Below are positions 44,501 through 58,500 of a DNA stretch of 64,000 nucleotides, one piece after another. A program made the position numbers and the translations under genes. The stretch comes from Manihot esculenta (lineage: Eukaryota > Streptophyta > Magnoliopsida > Malpighiales > Euphorbiaceae). Position 1 is the stretch's first letter, and each line of letters starts with the position of its first letter. The notes beneath the pieces were generated by a model that saw nothing but the letters and a program-made list of their open reading frames with translations, searched no databases and was not told where the DNA came from. The stretch lies in the NCBI RefSeq assembly GCF_001659605.2, contig NC_035164.2:13008906-13072905 (forward strand), in the 5' to 3' direction.

Positions 44501-47500
44501 ATTATAAGCAAAATTATTATTCATTAGTAATCATTTATTATAAAATTCAATTAAAACAAAACTTTAATTGTTCACTTTAATTAGTTTAAAGTCAGAAACA
44601 TTTAAAAAAACAATGGGGCGCAAAATAAACGATAGTGTCTGAACATTAAAAAAGAAATGATGGGTGCAAAACAAATAACAGTGCCTTTTTTACCCAAAAT
44701 ATTATACTCATACATTTTAAATAAAATATAATAATTATTAGCAATTATTTATTCAAATATTCATTTAAAATAAAACTTGTTTAATTAGTTTAAAGTCAAG
44801 AACATTAAAAAAGAAACGATAGGGCGCAAAATAAACGATAGTGCTTTACTTACCCAAAATATTATAGTCATATATTATAAGCAAAATTATTATTCATTAG
44901 TAATCATTTATACAAATATACAATTAAAATAAAATATTATTTGTTTACTTTACTTAGTTTAAAGTCAAGAACATCAAAAAAGAAACGATAGGCCGCGAAA
45001 TAAATGACCGTACCTTTCTTACCCCAAAATATTATACTCATACACTATAAATAAAATTGTTATTTATTCGTAATAATTTATTCAAATATTCAATTAAAAT
45101 AAAATTTTAATTGTTCACTCTAATAGGTTTGAAGTCAGGAATATTAAAAAAGAAACAATGGGCCCAAAATAAATGACAGTGCCCTGCTTACCGAAAAATA
45201 TTATCCTTATACATTAGAAACAAAATTGTTATATATTAGTAATCATTTATTCAAATATTCAATTAAATTGATACTTTAATTATTCACTTTAATTAGTTTA
45301 ATGTCAAGAACATTAAAAAAGAAATAATGTGGCGCAAAATAAACGACAGTGCCTTTCTTACCCAAAATATTATACTCATGCATTATAAACAGAATTGTTA
45401 TTCATTTGCAATCATTTATTCAAATATTCAATTAAAATAAAAATTTAATTGTTTATTTTATTTAGTATAGAGTCAAGAATATTAGAAAAGAAATAATGTG
45501 GCGCAAAAAAACGACAGTGTCTTTTTTACCTCAAAATATTATACTTATACATTATAAACAAACTTGTTATATATTAGTAATCATTTCTTCAAATGTTCAA
45601 TTAAAATAAAACTTTAATTGTTCACTGTAATTAGTTTAAAGTCAAGAACATTAAAAAAGAAACGATAGGGCGCGAAATAAATGACGGTGTCTTTCTAACC
45701 CCAAATTATTATGCTCATACACTATAAATAAAATTGTTTTTTATTCGTAATAATTTAATCAAATATTCAATTAAAATAAAATTTTAATTGTTCACTTTAA
45801 TAGGTTTAAAGTCAGGAATATTAAAATAGAAAAATGAGCCCAAAATAAATGACAGTGCCCTGCTTACCCTAAAATAATATACTTATATAGTAGAAACAAA
45901 ATTGTTATATATTAGTAATAATTTATTCAAATATTCAATTAAATCAATACTTTAATTGTTCACTTTAATTAGTTTAATGTCAAGAACATTAAAAAAGAAA
46001 TAGTGTGGCGCAAAATAAACGACAATGTCTTTCTTACCTCAAAATATTATACTCATACATTATAAACAAAATTGTTATTCATTTGTAATCATTTATTCAA
46101 ATATACAATTAAAATAAAACATTAATTGTTTACTTTAATTAGTTTAAAGTCATGAATATTAAAAAAGAAACGATAGGGCGCGAAATAAACGATAGTGCCT
46201 TTCTTATCCCAAAGTATTATACTCATACACTATAAATAAAGTTGTTATTTATTAGTAATCATTTATTCAAATATTCAATTAAAATAAAACTTTGATTGTT
46301 CACTTTAATATGTTTAAAGTCAGGAACATTAAAATAGAAACAATGGGCCTAAAGTAAATGACAGTACCTTGCTTACCCTAAAATATTATATTTATACATT
46401 ATAAACAAAATTGTTATATATTAGTAATTATTTATTCAAATATTCAATTAAAATAAAACGTTAATTGTTCATTTTATTTAGTTTAAAGTCAAGAATATAA
46501 AAAAAGAAATAATGTGGCGCAAAATATACGACAGTGTCCTTCTTAACCCAAAATATTATACTCATACATTATAAATAAAATTGTTATTCATTTGTAAATA
46601 TTTATTCAAATATTCAATTAAAATAAAACTTTAATTGTTCATTTTATTTAGTTTAGAGTCAAGAACATTAAAAAAGAAATAATGTGGCGCAAAACAAACG
46701 ACAGTGCCTTTCTTACCCCAAAATATTATACTTATACATTATAAACAAACTTGTTATATATTAGTAATCATTTATTCAAATGTTCAATTAAAATAAAACT
46801 TTAATTATTCACTTTAATTAGTTTAAAGTCAAGAACATTAAAAAAGAAATGATGGGGCGCAAAATAAACGATAGTGTCTTTCTTACCCCAAAATATTATA
46901 CTCATATATTATAAATAAAATTATTATTTATTATTAATCATTTATTCAAATAATCAATTAAAATAAAACTTTAGATGTTTACTTTAATTAGTTTAAAGTC
47001 AAAGAAAATTAAAAAAGAAACGATGGGGTGCAAAATAAACGACAGTGTCTGGACATTAAAAAGGAAATGATGGTCGCAAAATAAACAATCGTGCCTTTCT
47101 TACCCCAAAATATTATACTTATACATTTTAAACAAAATATAATAATTATTAGTAATTATTTATTCAAATATTCAATTAAAATAAAACTTGTTTAAAGTCA
47201 AGAACATTAAAAAAGAAACGATGGGGCGCAAAATAAACGACAGTGCCTTCCCTACCCCAAAATATTATACTCATACATTATAAGCAAAATTGTTATTCAT
47301 TAGTAATCATTTATAGAAATATTCAATTAAAATAAAACGTTAATTGTTTACTTTAATTAGTTTAAAGTCAAGAACATTAAAAAAGAAACGATAGGGCACG
47401 AAATAAACGACAAAGCCTTACCCAAAAATATTATACTCATACACTATACATAAAAATGTTATTTATTAGTAATCATTTATTTAAATATTCAATTAATATA

Positions 47501-50500
47501 AAACTTTAATTGTTCACTTTAATAGGTTTGAAGTCAGGAACATTAAAAAAGAAACAAGAGGCCCAAAATAAACGACAGTGCCTTACTTACCCAAAATATT
47601 ATAGTCATACATTATAAGTAAAATTGTTATTTCTTAGTAATCATTTATTCAAATATTCAATTAAAATAAAACATTAATTATTTACTTTAATTAGTTTAAA
47701 GTCACGAACGTTAAAAAAGAAACGATATGGCGCGAAATAAACGACAGTACCTTTCTTACCCAAAATAAACTCATACACTATAAATAAAATTGTTATTTAT
47801 TAGTAATCATTTATTCAAATGTTTAATTAAAATAAAACTTTAATTGTTTACTTTAATTAGTTTAAAGTCAAAGAACATTAAAAAAGAAACGATAGGGTGC
47901 AAAATAAACGATAGTGCCTGAACATTAAAAAGGAAATGATGGTCGTAAAATAAACAATCATGCCTTTCATATCCCAAAATATTATACTCATACATTTTAA
48001 ACAAAATATATTCATTATTAGTAAATATTTATTCAAATATTCAAGTAAAATAAAGCTTGTTTAATTAGTTGGAAGTCATGAACATTACAAAAGAAACGAT
48101 GGGGCGCAAAACAAACGACAGTGCCTTTCTTACCCCAAAATATTATACTCATACATTATAAGCAAAATTGTTATTCATTAGTAATCATTTATTATAAAAT
48201 TCAATTAAAACAAAACTTTAATTGTTCACTTTAATTAGTTTAAAGTCAGAAACATTTAAAAAAACAGTGGGGCGCAAAATAAACGATAGTGTCTGAACAT
48301 TAAAAAAGAAATGATGGCTGCAAAATAAATAACAGTGCCTTTGTTACCCAAAATATTATACTCATACATTTTAAACAAAATATAATAATTATTAGCAATT
48401 ATTTATTCAAATATTCATTTAAAATAAAACTTGTTTAATTAGTTTAAAGTCAAGAACATTAAAAAAGAAACGATAGGGCGCAAAATAAACGATAGTGCTT
48501 TACTTACCCAAAATATTATAGTCATATATTATAAGCAAAATTATTATTCATTAGTAATCATTTATACAAATATACAATTAAAATAAAATATTATTTGTTT
48601 ACTTTACTTAGTTTAAAGTCAAGAACATCAAAAAAGAAACGATAGGCCGCGAAAGAAATCACCGTACCTTTTTTACCCCAAAATATTATACTCATACACT
48701 ATAAATAAAATTGTTATTTATTCATAATAATTTATTCAAATATTCAATTAAAATAAAATTTTAATTGTTCACTCTAATAGGTTTGAAGTCAGGAATATTA
48801 AAAAAGAAACAATGGGCCCAAAATAAATGACAGTGCCCTGCTTACCCAAAAATATTATACTTATACATTAGAAACAAAATTGTTATATATTAGTAATCAT
48901 TTATTCAAATATTCAATTAAATTGATACTTTAATTATTCACTTTAATTAGTTTAATGTCAAGAACATTAAAAAAGAAATAATGCGGCGCAAAATAAACGA
49001 CAGTGCCTTTCTTACCCAAAATATTATACTCATACATTATAAACAAAATTGTAATTCATTTGTAATCATTTATTCAAATATTCAATTAAAATAAAACTTT
49101 AATTATTCACTGTAATTAGTTTAAAGTCTAGAACATTAAAAAAGAAATGATAGGGCGCGAAATAAATGACGGTGTCTTTCTTACCCCAAATTATTATACT
49201 CATACACTATAAATAAAATTGTTTTTTATTCGTAATAATTTAATCAAATATTCAATTAAAATAAAATTTTAATTGTTCACTTTAATAGGTTTAAAGTCAG
49301 GAATATTAAAAAAGAAACAATGGACGCAAAATAAATGACAGTGCCCTGCTTACCGAAAAATATTATCCTTATACATTAGAAACAAAATTGTTATATATTA
49401 GTAATCATTTATTCAAATATTCAATTAAATTGATACTTTAATTATTCACTTTAATTAGTTTAATGTCAAGAACATTAAAAAAGAAATAATGTAGCGCAAA
49501 ATAAACGACAGTGTCTTTCTTACCCAAAATATTATACTCATACATTATAAACAGAATTGTTATTCATTTGCAATCATTTATTCAAATATTCAATTAAAAT
49601 AAAACTTTAATTGTTTATTTTATTTAGTATAGAGTCAAGAACATTAGAAAAGAAATAATGTGGTGCAAAACAAACGACAGTGTCTTTTTTACCTCAAAAT
49701 ATTATACTTATACATTATAAACAAACTTGTTATATATTAGTAATCATTTATTCAAATGTTCAATTAAAATAAAACTTTAATTATTCACTGTAATTAGTTT
49801 AAAGTCAAGAACATTAAAAAAGAAATGATGGGGCGCAAAATAAACGATAGTGTCTTTCTTACCCCAAAATATTATACTCATATATTATAAATAAAATTGT
49901 TATTTATTATTAATCATTTATTCAAATAATCAATTAAAATAAAACTTTAGATGTTTACTTTAATTAGTTTAAAGTCAAAGAAAATTAAAAAAGAAACGAT
50001 GGGGTGCAAAATAAACGACAGTGCCTGGACATTAAAAAGGAAATGATGGTCGCAAAATAAACAATCGTGCCTTTCTTACCCCAAAATATTATACTTATAC
50101 ATTTTAAACAAAATATAATAATTATTATTAATTATTTATTCAAATATTCAATTAAAATAAAACTTGTTTAAAGTCAAGAACATTAAAAAAGAAACGATGG
50201 GGCGCAAAATAAACGACAGTGCCTTCCCTACCCCAAAATATTATACTCATATATTATAAGCAAAATTGTTATTCATTAGTAATCATTTATTGAAATATTC
50301 AATTAAAATAAAACGTTAATTGTTTACTTTAATTAGTTTAAAGTCACGAACGTTAAAAAAGAAACGATATGGCGCGAAATAAACGACAAAGCCTTACCCA
50401 AAGATATTATACTCATACACTATACATAAAAATGTTATTTATTAGTAATCATTTATTCAAATATTCAATTAATATAAAACTTTAATTGTTCACTTTAATA

Positions 50501-53184
50501 GGTTTGAAGTCACGAACATTAAAAAAGAAAGAAGTGGCCCAAAATAAACGACAGTGCCTTACTTACCCAAAATATTATACTCATACATTATAAGCAAAAT
50601 TGTTATTTATTAGTAATCATTTATTCAAATATTCAATTAAAATAAAACATTAATTGTTTACTTTAATTAGTTTAAAGTCACGAACGTTAAAAAAGAAACG
50701 ATATGGCGCGAAATAAACGACAGTGCCTTTCTTACCCCAAAATAAACTCATACACTATAAATAAAATTGTTATTTATTAGTAATCATTTATTCAAATATT
50801 CAATTAAAATAAAACGTTAATTGTTTACTTTAATTAGTTTAAAGTCAAGAACATTAAAAAAGAAACGATAGGGCGCGAAATAAACGACAGTGCCTTTCTT
50901 ACCCCAAAATAAACTCATACACTATAAATAAAATTGTTATTTATTAGTAATCATTTATTCAAATATTCAATTAAAATAAAACGTTAATTGTTCATTTTAT
51001 TTAGTTTAAAGTCAAGAATATTAAAAAAGAAATAATGTGGCGCAAAATGTACGACAGTGTCTTTCTTACACCAAAATATTATACTCATACATTATAAATA
51101 AAATTGTTATTCATTTGTAAACATTTATTCAAATATTCAATTAAAATAAAACTTTAATTGTTCATTTTATTTAGTTTAGAGTCAAGAACATTAAAAAAGA
51201 AATAATGTGGCGCAAAACAAACGACAGTGCCTTTCTTACCCCAAAATATTATACTTATACATTATAAACAAACTTGTTATATATTAGTAATAATTTATTC
51301 AAATGTTCAATTAAAATAAAACTTTAATTATTCACTTTAATTAGTTTAAAGGCAAGAACATTAAAAAAGAAATGATGGGGCGCAAAATAAACGATAGTGT
51401 CTTTCTTACCCCAAAATATTATACTCATATATTATAAATAAAATTGTTATTTATTATTAATCATTTATTCAAATATTCAATTAAAATAAAGCTTTAGATG
51501 TTTACTTTAATTAGTTTAAAGTCAAAGAAAATTAAAAAAGAAACGATGGGGTGCAAAATAAACGACAGTGCCTGGACATTAAAAAGGAAATGATGGTCGC
51601 AAAATAAACAATCGTGCCTTTCTTACCCCAAAATATTATACTTATACATTTTAAACAAAATATAATAATTATTAGTAATTATTTATTCAAATATTCAATT
51701 AAAATAAAACTTGTTTAATTTGTTTAAAGTCAAGAACATTAAAAAAGAAACGATGGAGCGCAAAATAAACGACAGTGCCTTCTTTACCCCAAAATATTAT
51801 ACTCATACATTATAAGCAAAATTGTTATTCATTCGTAATCATTTATTCAAATATTCAATTAAAATAAAATGTTAATTGTTTACTTTAATTAGTTTAAAGT
51901 CGAGAACATTAAAAAAGAAATGATAGGGCACGAAATAAACGACAAAGCCTTACCCAAAGATATTATACTCATACACTATACATAAAAATGTTATTTATTA
52001 GTAATCATTTATTCAAATATTCAATTAATATAAAACTTTAATTGTTCACTTTAATAGGTTTGAAGTCAGGAACATTAAAAAAGAAAGAAGTGGCCCAAAA
52101 TAAACGACAGTGCCTTACTTACCCAAAATATTATACTCATACATTATAAGCAAAATTGTTATTTATTAGTAATCATTTATTCAAATATTCAATTAAAATA
52201 AAACATTAATTGTTTACTTTAATTAGTTTAAAGTCACAAACGTTAAAAAAGAAATGATATGGCGCGAAATAAACGACAGTGCCTTTCTTACCCCAAAATA
52301 AACTCATACACTATAAATAAAATTGTTATTTATTAGTAATCATTTATTCAAATATTCAATTAAAATAAAACGTTAATTGTTTACTTTAATTAGTTTAAAG
52401 TCAAGAACATTAAAAAAGAAACGATAGGGCGCAAAATAAACGACAAAGCCTTTCTTACCCAAAAATATTTTACTCATACACTATACATAAAAATGTTATT
52501 TATTAGTAATCATTTATTCAAATATTCAATTAATATAAAATTTTAATTGTTCACTTTAATAGGTTTGAAGTAAGGAACATTAAAAAAGAAACAAGAGGCC
52601 CAAAATAAACGACAGTGCCTTACTTACCCAAAATATTATACTCATACATTATAAGCAAAATTGTTATTTATTAGTAATCATTTATTCAAATATTCAATTA
52701 AAATAAAACATTAATTGTTTACTTTAATTAGTTTAAAGTCACGAACATTAAAAAGGAAATGATATGGCGCGAAATAAACGACAGTGCCTTTCTTACCCCA
52801 AAATAAACTCATACACTATAAATAAAATTGTTATTTATTAGTAATCATTTATTCAAATATTCAATTAAAATAAAAATTTAATTGTTTACTTTAATAGGTT
52901 TGAAGTCAGGAACATTGAAAAAGAAAAAATAGGCCCAAAATAAATAACAGTGCCCTGCTTGCCCTAAAATATTATACTTATACATTATAAACAAAATTGT
53001 TATATATTAGTAATCATTCAGTGAAATATTCAATTAAAATAAAACTTTAATTGTTCACTTTAACTAGTTTAAAATCAAGAACTTTAAAAAAGAAATGATG
53101 GGGCACAAAATAAACGACAGTGCCTTTCTTAGCGCAAAATATTATACTCATATATTATAAATAAAATTGTTATTCATTAGTAAT
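41581..53184. repeat. AT-rich satellite array, right part, with higher-order structure
   Basis: Same monomers as the left part. Consecutive AAGTCA anchors at 50341, 50507, 50675, 50842 and 51009 give 166-168 bp. A block of about 2.9 kb starting near 42480 recurs near 46130 (offsets 3651, 3653 and 3654 bp at three anchors), so there is a higher-order repeat of about 22 monomers. Parts recur again near 49800 and 51350 with monomers missing. No coding potential. Confidence 0.95.
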
Positions 53185-53995
53185 TGTAATACCCGACTAG
53201 ACTCCGGTATCGGAATTCCTACCGTCCGGTGGAATCTCGGATGTCGGAACCCTCTAGAAGGGTAAAATCATGTTTTTATGAAATGTTTTCATGTATTTTA
53301 TGGTTTTAAGTAAGTAAGAAATTGAGTTTTTGAAAGAAAAAGACTATGGAAGGAAATCCAGGTTCGGCCGCCGAACCTCATGTTCGGCCGCCGAACATGG
53401 TGCAGTTTAGGGAGCACCTTTGGCCTCTGAAGGTGGTCTGGCCAGCCACCTATAAAAGGCCCCGTGTCTGGAAATGGGCGAGTTTTCTTCTCCATTTTCG
53501 GTCAAAGGTGAGTCCATGCCCTCCCATGGTTAGATTTGATGTTTTCTTTCAAATCTTTCAAGTTTTAACAAGTTTTAACTTGATTTTTGAAGTTTTGAGC
53601 TTAAGATCAAGTTTTGGAGCTTGGAGACCCAAGGAGTTTGATTTCTCCCATCTCCAAGTTAGGGATCGTATCTCCTCTCGATCTTCAAGGAGTAAGCATA
53701 GATCCTACCTTTCTTTTATGTTTTATGAAAATTTTGAGGAGTTTTAAGAGGGGTTATTGCATGATTAGAGTATATGCATATGTTAGGGTTTATGTAAGTT
53801 TTATGGTTAATGTATGATGTATGTGTTGCTAGATGTGATGTTGTTGGGGTTTAGACTAGTTTGAGACCCCTATATGCTTATGGATGTATGTATGCATGTT
53901 TTTGTATGAGTTGGTCTGAGTTTGGAAAGTTGGGAGGCATTTATGCATGAGGGAGGCTGAGTTCTGCCACTTTGGGGGAACTCAGGTTCGGCAGC
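53185..53995 (+). repeat. Truncated LTR of another retrotransposon, possibly Tekay/Del chromovirus
   Basis: Starts TGTAATACCCGAC abruptly after satellite sequence and is not AT-rich. It has a TATA box (53451-53457, TATAAAAGGC) where an LTR promoter would be. TGTAATACCC starts are common in Tekay/Del LTRs as I recall, but no coding part remains to prove it. Two inverted repeats around TTCGGC-C-GCCGAA lie at 53360-53399, and half of a third abuts the Athila insertion. ORFs here (such as 53346-53747) look spurious. Confidence 0.55.
53360..53399. repeat. Two adjacent imperfect palindromes (TTCGGC/GCCGAA)
   Basis: AGGTTCGGC-C-GCCGAACCT at 53360-53378 (9-bp arms), immediately followed by arms CATGTTCGGC and GCCGAACATG at 53379-53399 (10-bp arms), each around one C. 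They lie about 50-90 bp upstream of the TATA box, a plausible place for regulatory sites. Confidence 0.8.
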
Positions 53996-55515
53996 TGATC
54001 AAGTATAATTTAGCCACATTTTTATCATAATTATTATTGCTTATTTACACATTTTTCAGTTTAATTTATGGTTTTTATCTTGTTTTTACAGAAAAGGAAG
54101 AAATTGGAAAATGGGAGAAAAAAGTGCAGAAAATTTACAAAAGGATGATTTGCCCAGTGATTTGCCCAAGATCACCAGATAATCTGCTCCAATCACTGCC
54201 CAGATCAAGCTGAAGCAGAAACCCGGAGGCAACAGGCAGTAGTGATATGGCAAGTGATTTGCCCAAAAAACGCGAGGATCACTGGCCAAATCACTCGCAG
54301 AGACATAGAGGACTGACTCACAGAGAAGCGATCTGGTCAGCGATTTGCCCAATCACTTGAAGAAACTGGTCAAATCGCAGGGCAAATCACTTCGACAGCA
54401 GAAAATACAGCAGAGCGGGAAATTGTTCAGGAAACCGAATTTCAAGTTTTCAGAAGTCCAAATCCAACTCAATCACTACCAAAACAATTCCAAGAGCCAC
54501 GAAAGAGTTTCTCACCTAAGGAATTCCAGTTGCAATCAAATTCAACATCAAAAGAGGAGTCACAAGCCAAATTAAAAAGGGGTTTCAAAACCCTAGAAGG
54601 ATGGAACTCTTCAACTATAAAAGGGCAACCTGCAAACCAGCAAAGGCATCTTCTGCTGAGGAATTGAACTCGCCAGAAACTCTCCAACATCTTCCTTTTT
54701 CCTTTCCTTTCATCTTTTTTGTGTATTTAGTCCACCATGAGTGGCTAAACTCCTTTCTTTTCTAGTTGAAGTTGAGAATATTCAGATTTGTGATGAATTG
54801 GGAGGTTTAATACTCCATTGTTGAACTCTTGTTTGTTTCAATATTTATGCAAACTGATCTTTTCTATAATTATTACTTTGCTTTTAGAATCAATAAGGGC
54901 CCATTGCTTTTAAATTGCTTAAGTAATATTGTTTGAATGATTTAGGTCCGTAATTGCTTAGGTTGTTCAAATACACATTTAATCAAGTTGCATAATCTAA
55001 ACTTGACCACGCGGTTGGCAAGGATAGAATTGGGTTTTTCTAAGTCTTAATGCAATCAACAGTTGTTCGATGCTACAATGCCCCAAGGACGTTCCTTGGC
55101 AACTTGTTGATTAGTGTTTGATTAGCGAACGTTTCCTAATCAAACTAGAACTAAGGAAGAATTTGGATTGTGAGAAGCGTCTTCCACAACCAAAACTGAT
55201 TTATTGAAATCAAATAGGAGTCTTTAATAATCAATGATCAATTCTGAACAAACTGAATTAGACTCACACTTCAGCTAGAATCTCTTTCTCATTAAAATTC
55301 TCATCTATTTAAATTATTGCTTTCTTTTGCTATTTAATTTTAATCATCAAATCAAACCCCCATCTTTTAATTATTTGTTATTTACTCATCTTGGTTATTA
55401 TTAGGAAGATCTTTAGTGTCAATTCCCTGTGGTTCGACCCTATTGCCACTATCTACAAGTTTATTATTGATTGTTTAATAGGTTTATTTTTGACGGCTTC
55501 GACAACCGCTTATCA
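53996..55515 (+). repeat. 5' LTR of the full Athila element (1520 bp)
   Basis: TGATCAAGT to CGCTTATCA. TTGCCC cluster at 54146-54395. Telo-box-like AAACCCTA at 54588-54595 and TATAAAA at 54616-54622. Confidence 0.94.
54588..54622 (+). promoter_or_regulatory. Core promoter of the full Athila element
   Basis: Telo-box-like AAACCCTA and TATAAAA with the 28-bp spacing found in the other LTRs of the family. Confidence 0.65.
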
Positions 55516-55520
55516 AAAAT

Positions 55521-55538
55521 TGGCGCCGTTGCCGGGGA
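55521..55538 (+). other. Primer binding site, tRNA-Asp type
   Basis: TGGCGCCGTTGCCGGGGA, beginning six bases downstream of the LTR end. Confidence 0.9.
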
Positions 55539-55567
55539 ATTGATTTAAACTAACGTATTTTCCCTTT

Positions 55568-58500
55568 ATGACCAGGTCTGGCCGTAAAGACACTCTTCTT
55601 TACGACCCGGAGATTGAAAAGACTGCCAAGAGCTTAAGGAAGCAAGAAAATTTGAGGAACCAAGCCTCAAAACCATCTTCATCAACAACTCCACCTCACA
55701 GACCACCTACTGCCCCTGCTGAAGAAATTTCTGCACCAACAGAAACTTCCATCACCGCACCTGCTACAGCAGAATTTTTACCAGAAACTGAATTTCTGGT
55801 CATGGCAGAAAATCCAGCAATGGCAGCACCACCTGCTGCACATGTAGAAGCTGAAATTCAAGCTGGAAACGTGCCCATTCAAGCACCTCAGCCACGGGAA
55901 AGAACTCTCGGAGAGTTGGCTGAACCAGCAGGAGATCAAGCACCCTTATGCATTGAATATCCCCTATTGACAGCACCATTCGAGCTAAGGACAGGTCTGA
56001 TTCATCTCCTTCCTAAATTCAGAGGCCTAGAAAATGAAGATCCTCACAAGCATTTGAAGGCATTCCACGTTGTGTGCTCAACTATGAGACCTCAAGGCAT
56101 TCCAAAAGATGATATAAAGCTTAGAGCTTTCCCTTTTTCCCTTGAAGACTATGCCAAAGAATGGCTATTCTACTTGCCACCCGGATCCATCACATCATGG
56201 GCTGATATGGTAAGAGCATTCTTGAGAAAATTCTTTCCAACCTCAAAAGCCATTGGCATCCGTCGAGAAATAAGTGGCATAAAGCAAAAGCACTCTGAAG
56301 GTTTGTATGAGTACTGGGAGAGGTTCAAAAAGTTGTGCACAAGCTGCCCTCGGCATGATATTTCTGACCAATCTCTCATTGAGTACTTCTATGGAGGTTT
56401 GCTACCCTCGGAGAGAAAATTTATTGACGCAGCCTGTGGAGGAACAATTGAAAAAAAATCACCTCGAGAGATGAGGGACTTGATTTCCTCCATGGCTGCA
56501 GCTTCTCAACAATTTGGAGACCAAGAGCTGCCAACAAGGAATGTGAATGAGGTGAGTAATTCCATTTTATCATCCCAACTTTCTGAACTCACCAATGCTG
56601 TCCGTAGCCTTGTTGTGAGTCAAACCCAACAAGTCCAGCAGATTCAGCAGCCCAAGACATGTGGAATATGTGCCAACAACCACCCAACTGATCTATGTCC
56701 TTCCCTTCAAGAGGAGGACCAGCAAGTCAATGCGGTTGGAGGCTTTAATGGGCAAAGAAGGTATGATCCCTATGCAAATACTTACAATCCAGGTTGGAGG
56801 GACCATCCAAATTTCAGTTATGCAAGGGGACAGCAATATCCAAGTTACCAGCAAAGAAACCAAGCTCAAGCTGCACCTCAAAATTCTAATGCATCTCTTG
56901 AAGAGATTGTGAAAAATTTGGCAAATACTGTGCAGAATCTTGAGAAACAAATGGGGCAAATGGCTTCATCCTTAAACAAAATTGAATCACAAGGAAAGCT
57001 ACCCTCCCAAACTGAGATAAATCCAAGGCAAAATGCTAGTGCCATCACATTGAGGAGTGGAAAGGAGTTGCAAGACAATAGGGCTGAAAAAGTGCAAAAA
57101 CAGGACATGGAAGAAATTCTGCCAGAAAGTGATCAGGGCAGTGATTTGCCCAGTTTGCTTGAAGAAACTGACCCAATCGCTGGGCAAACTAAGCTGTCCA
57201 GCAGTGATTTGCCCAATTCTCCAGAGAAGGCAGAAAGTGATTTGCCCAAATCAACAGACCAGGCAGAATCCAGCCAAAGGCAGAAACAGCAACCTATGGA
57301 GAAATTCAAGGTACCTCCTCCCTTCCCAAAGAGATTTGCAAGGTCCCAAAAGGAGAAAGAAGAAAAAGAGATACTTGAGACACTCCGCAAAGTGGAAATC
57401 AACATTCCCCTACTTGATGCTGTGAAGCAAATTCCAAGGTATGCCAAGTTTCTCAAAGAGCTATGTACCAACCGAAGGAAACTTGCTGAACGTGAAAAGG
57501 TAAGTGTGGGGGAGTGTGTTTCAGCTGTCATCCAAAGGAAACTACCAGTCAAATGCAAAGATAGAGGAATGTTTGCGGTTTCATGCAAAATAGGCAATGT
57601 GGGAATAAAGAAGGCCATGTGTGACCTTGGAGCTTCAATAAATGTCATGCCTCTGTCTATTTTTAACTTGTTAAATGCAGGTACACTCAAAGGCACCAGC
57701 ATTATGATCCAATTGGCTGACCGATCCATTGTCTACCCCAAGGGAGTGCTAGAAGATGTGTTGGTACAAGTGGACCAATTAGTCTTTCCAGCAGATTTTT
57801 ATGTTATTGACATGGAGGAAGACAAGAGCAACACCACCTCTGATATCTTACTTGGGAGACCATTCTTGAGCACAGCAAGAACAAAAATTGATGTGCATGA
57901 TGGCACATTGACTATGGAGTTTGAAGGGGAAGTTATCAAATTTAATGTTTATGATGCCATGAAATTCCCCAATGATGTTTCTCATGTTTATGGACTTGAT
58001 GTTATTGATAATTTAAGTCAAGAAGTTTTTGATTTTGATCAAGAAAACTTACTTTATGAAAGTCTTTGCAGGAGAGGAGAAGTGGACAGCAACATCTCTG
58101 AAGCAGACAAAACAGCAGACTGTTGTAACTTGCTGGATGTGGGTGATTTGCCCAGTGATTTGCCCAGAACACCAGAAAATCTGCTCAAATCACAGCTCAA
58201 ATCAGACAGCAGACAGACAGAAAACCAGCAGACAGAAAATGCACCAGAACTGAAACCCTTGCCTAACCACCTCAAATATGCCTACTTGGGAGCTGGAAAT
58301 ACACTTCCAGTAATCATCTCCAACCAGCTCAGCCAAGAAGAAGAGGAAAAGCTCCTGGATGTGTTGAGGAGACACAAGAAGGCAATTGGGTGGACATTGG
58401 AGGACATAAAGGGTATCTCACCCTCAACATGCATGCATCGGATACTTATGGAGGATGAGTGCAAACCTGTTCGTGAGGCACAAAGAAGGCTGAATCCACC

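Noticed and set aside
53346..53817. ORFs in the Tekay-like LTR fragment
   Set aside because: They lie over the promoter and leader of an LTR and show no known domain.
55700..55900. A shared origin for the Ala/Pro tract of the short gag and the N-terminus of the full Gag
   Set aside because: Only composition is alike. I could not find an ordered alignment.
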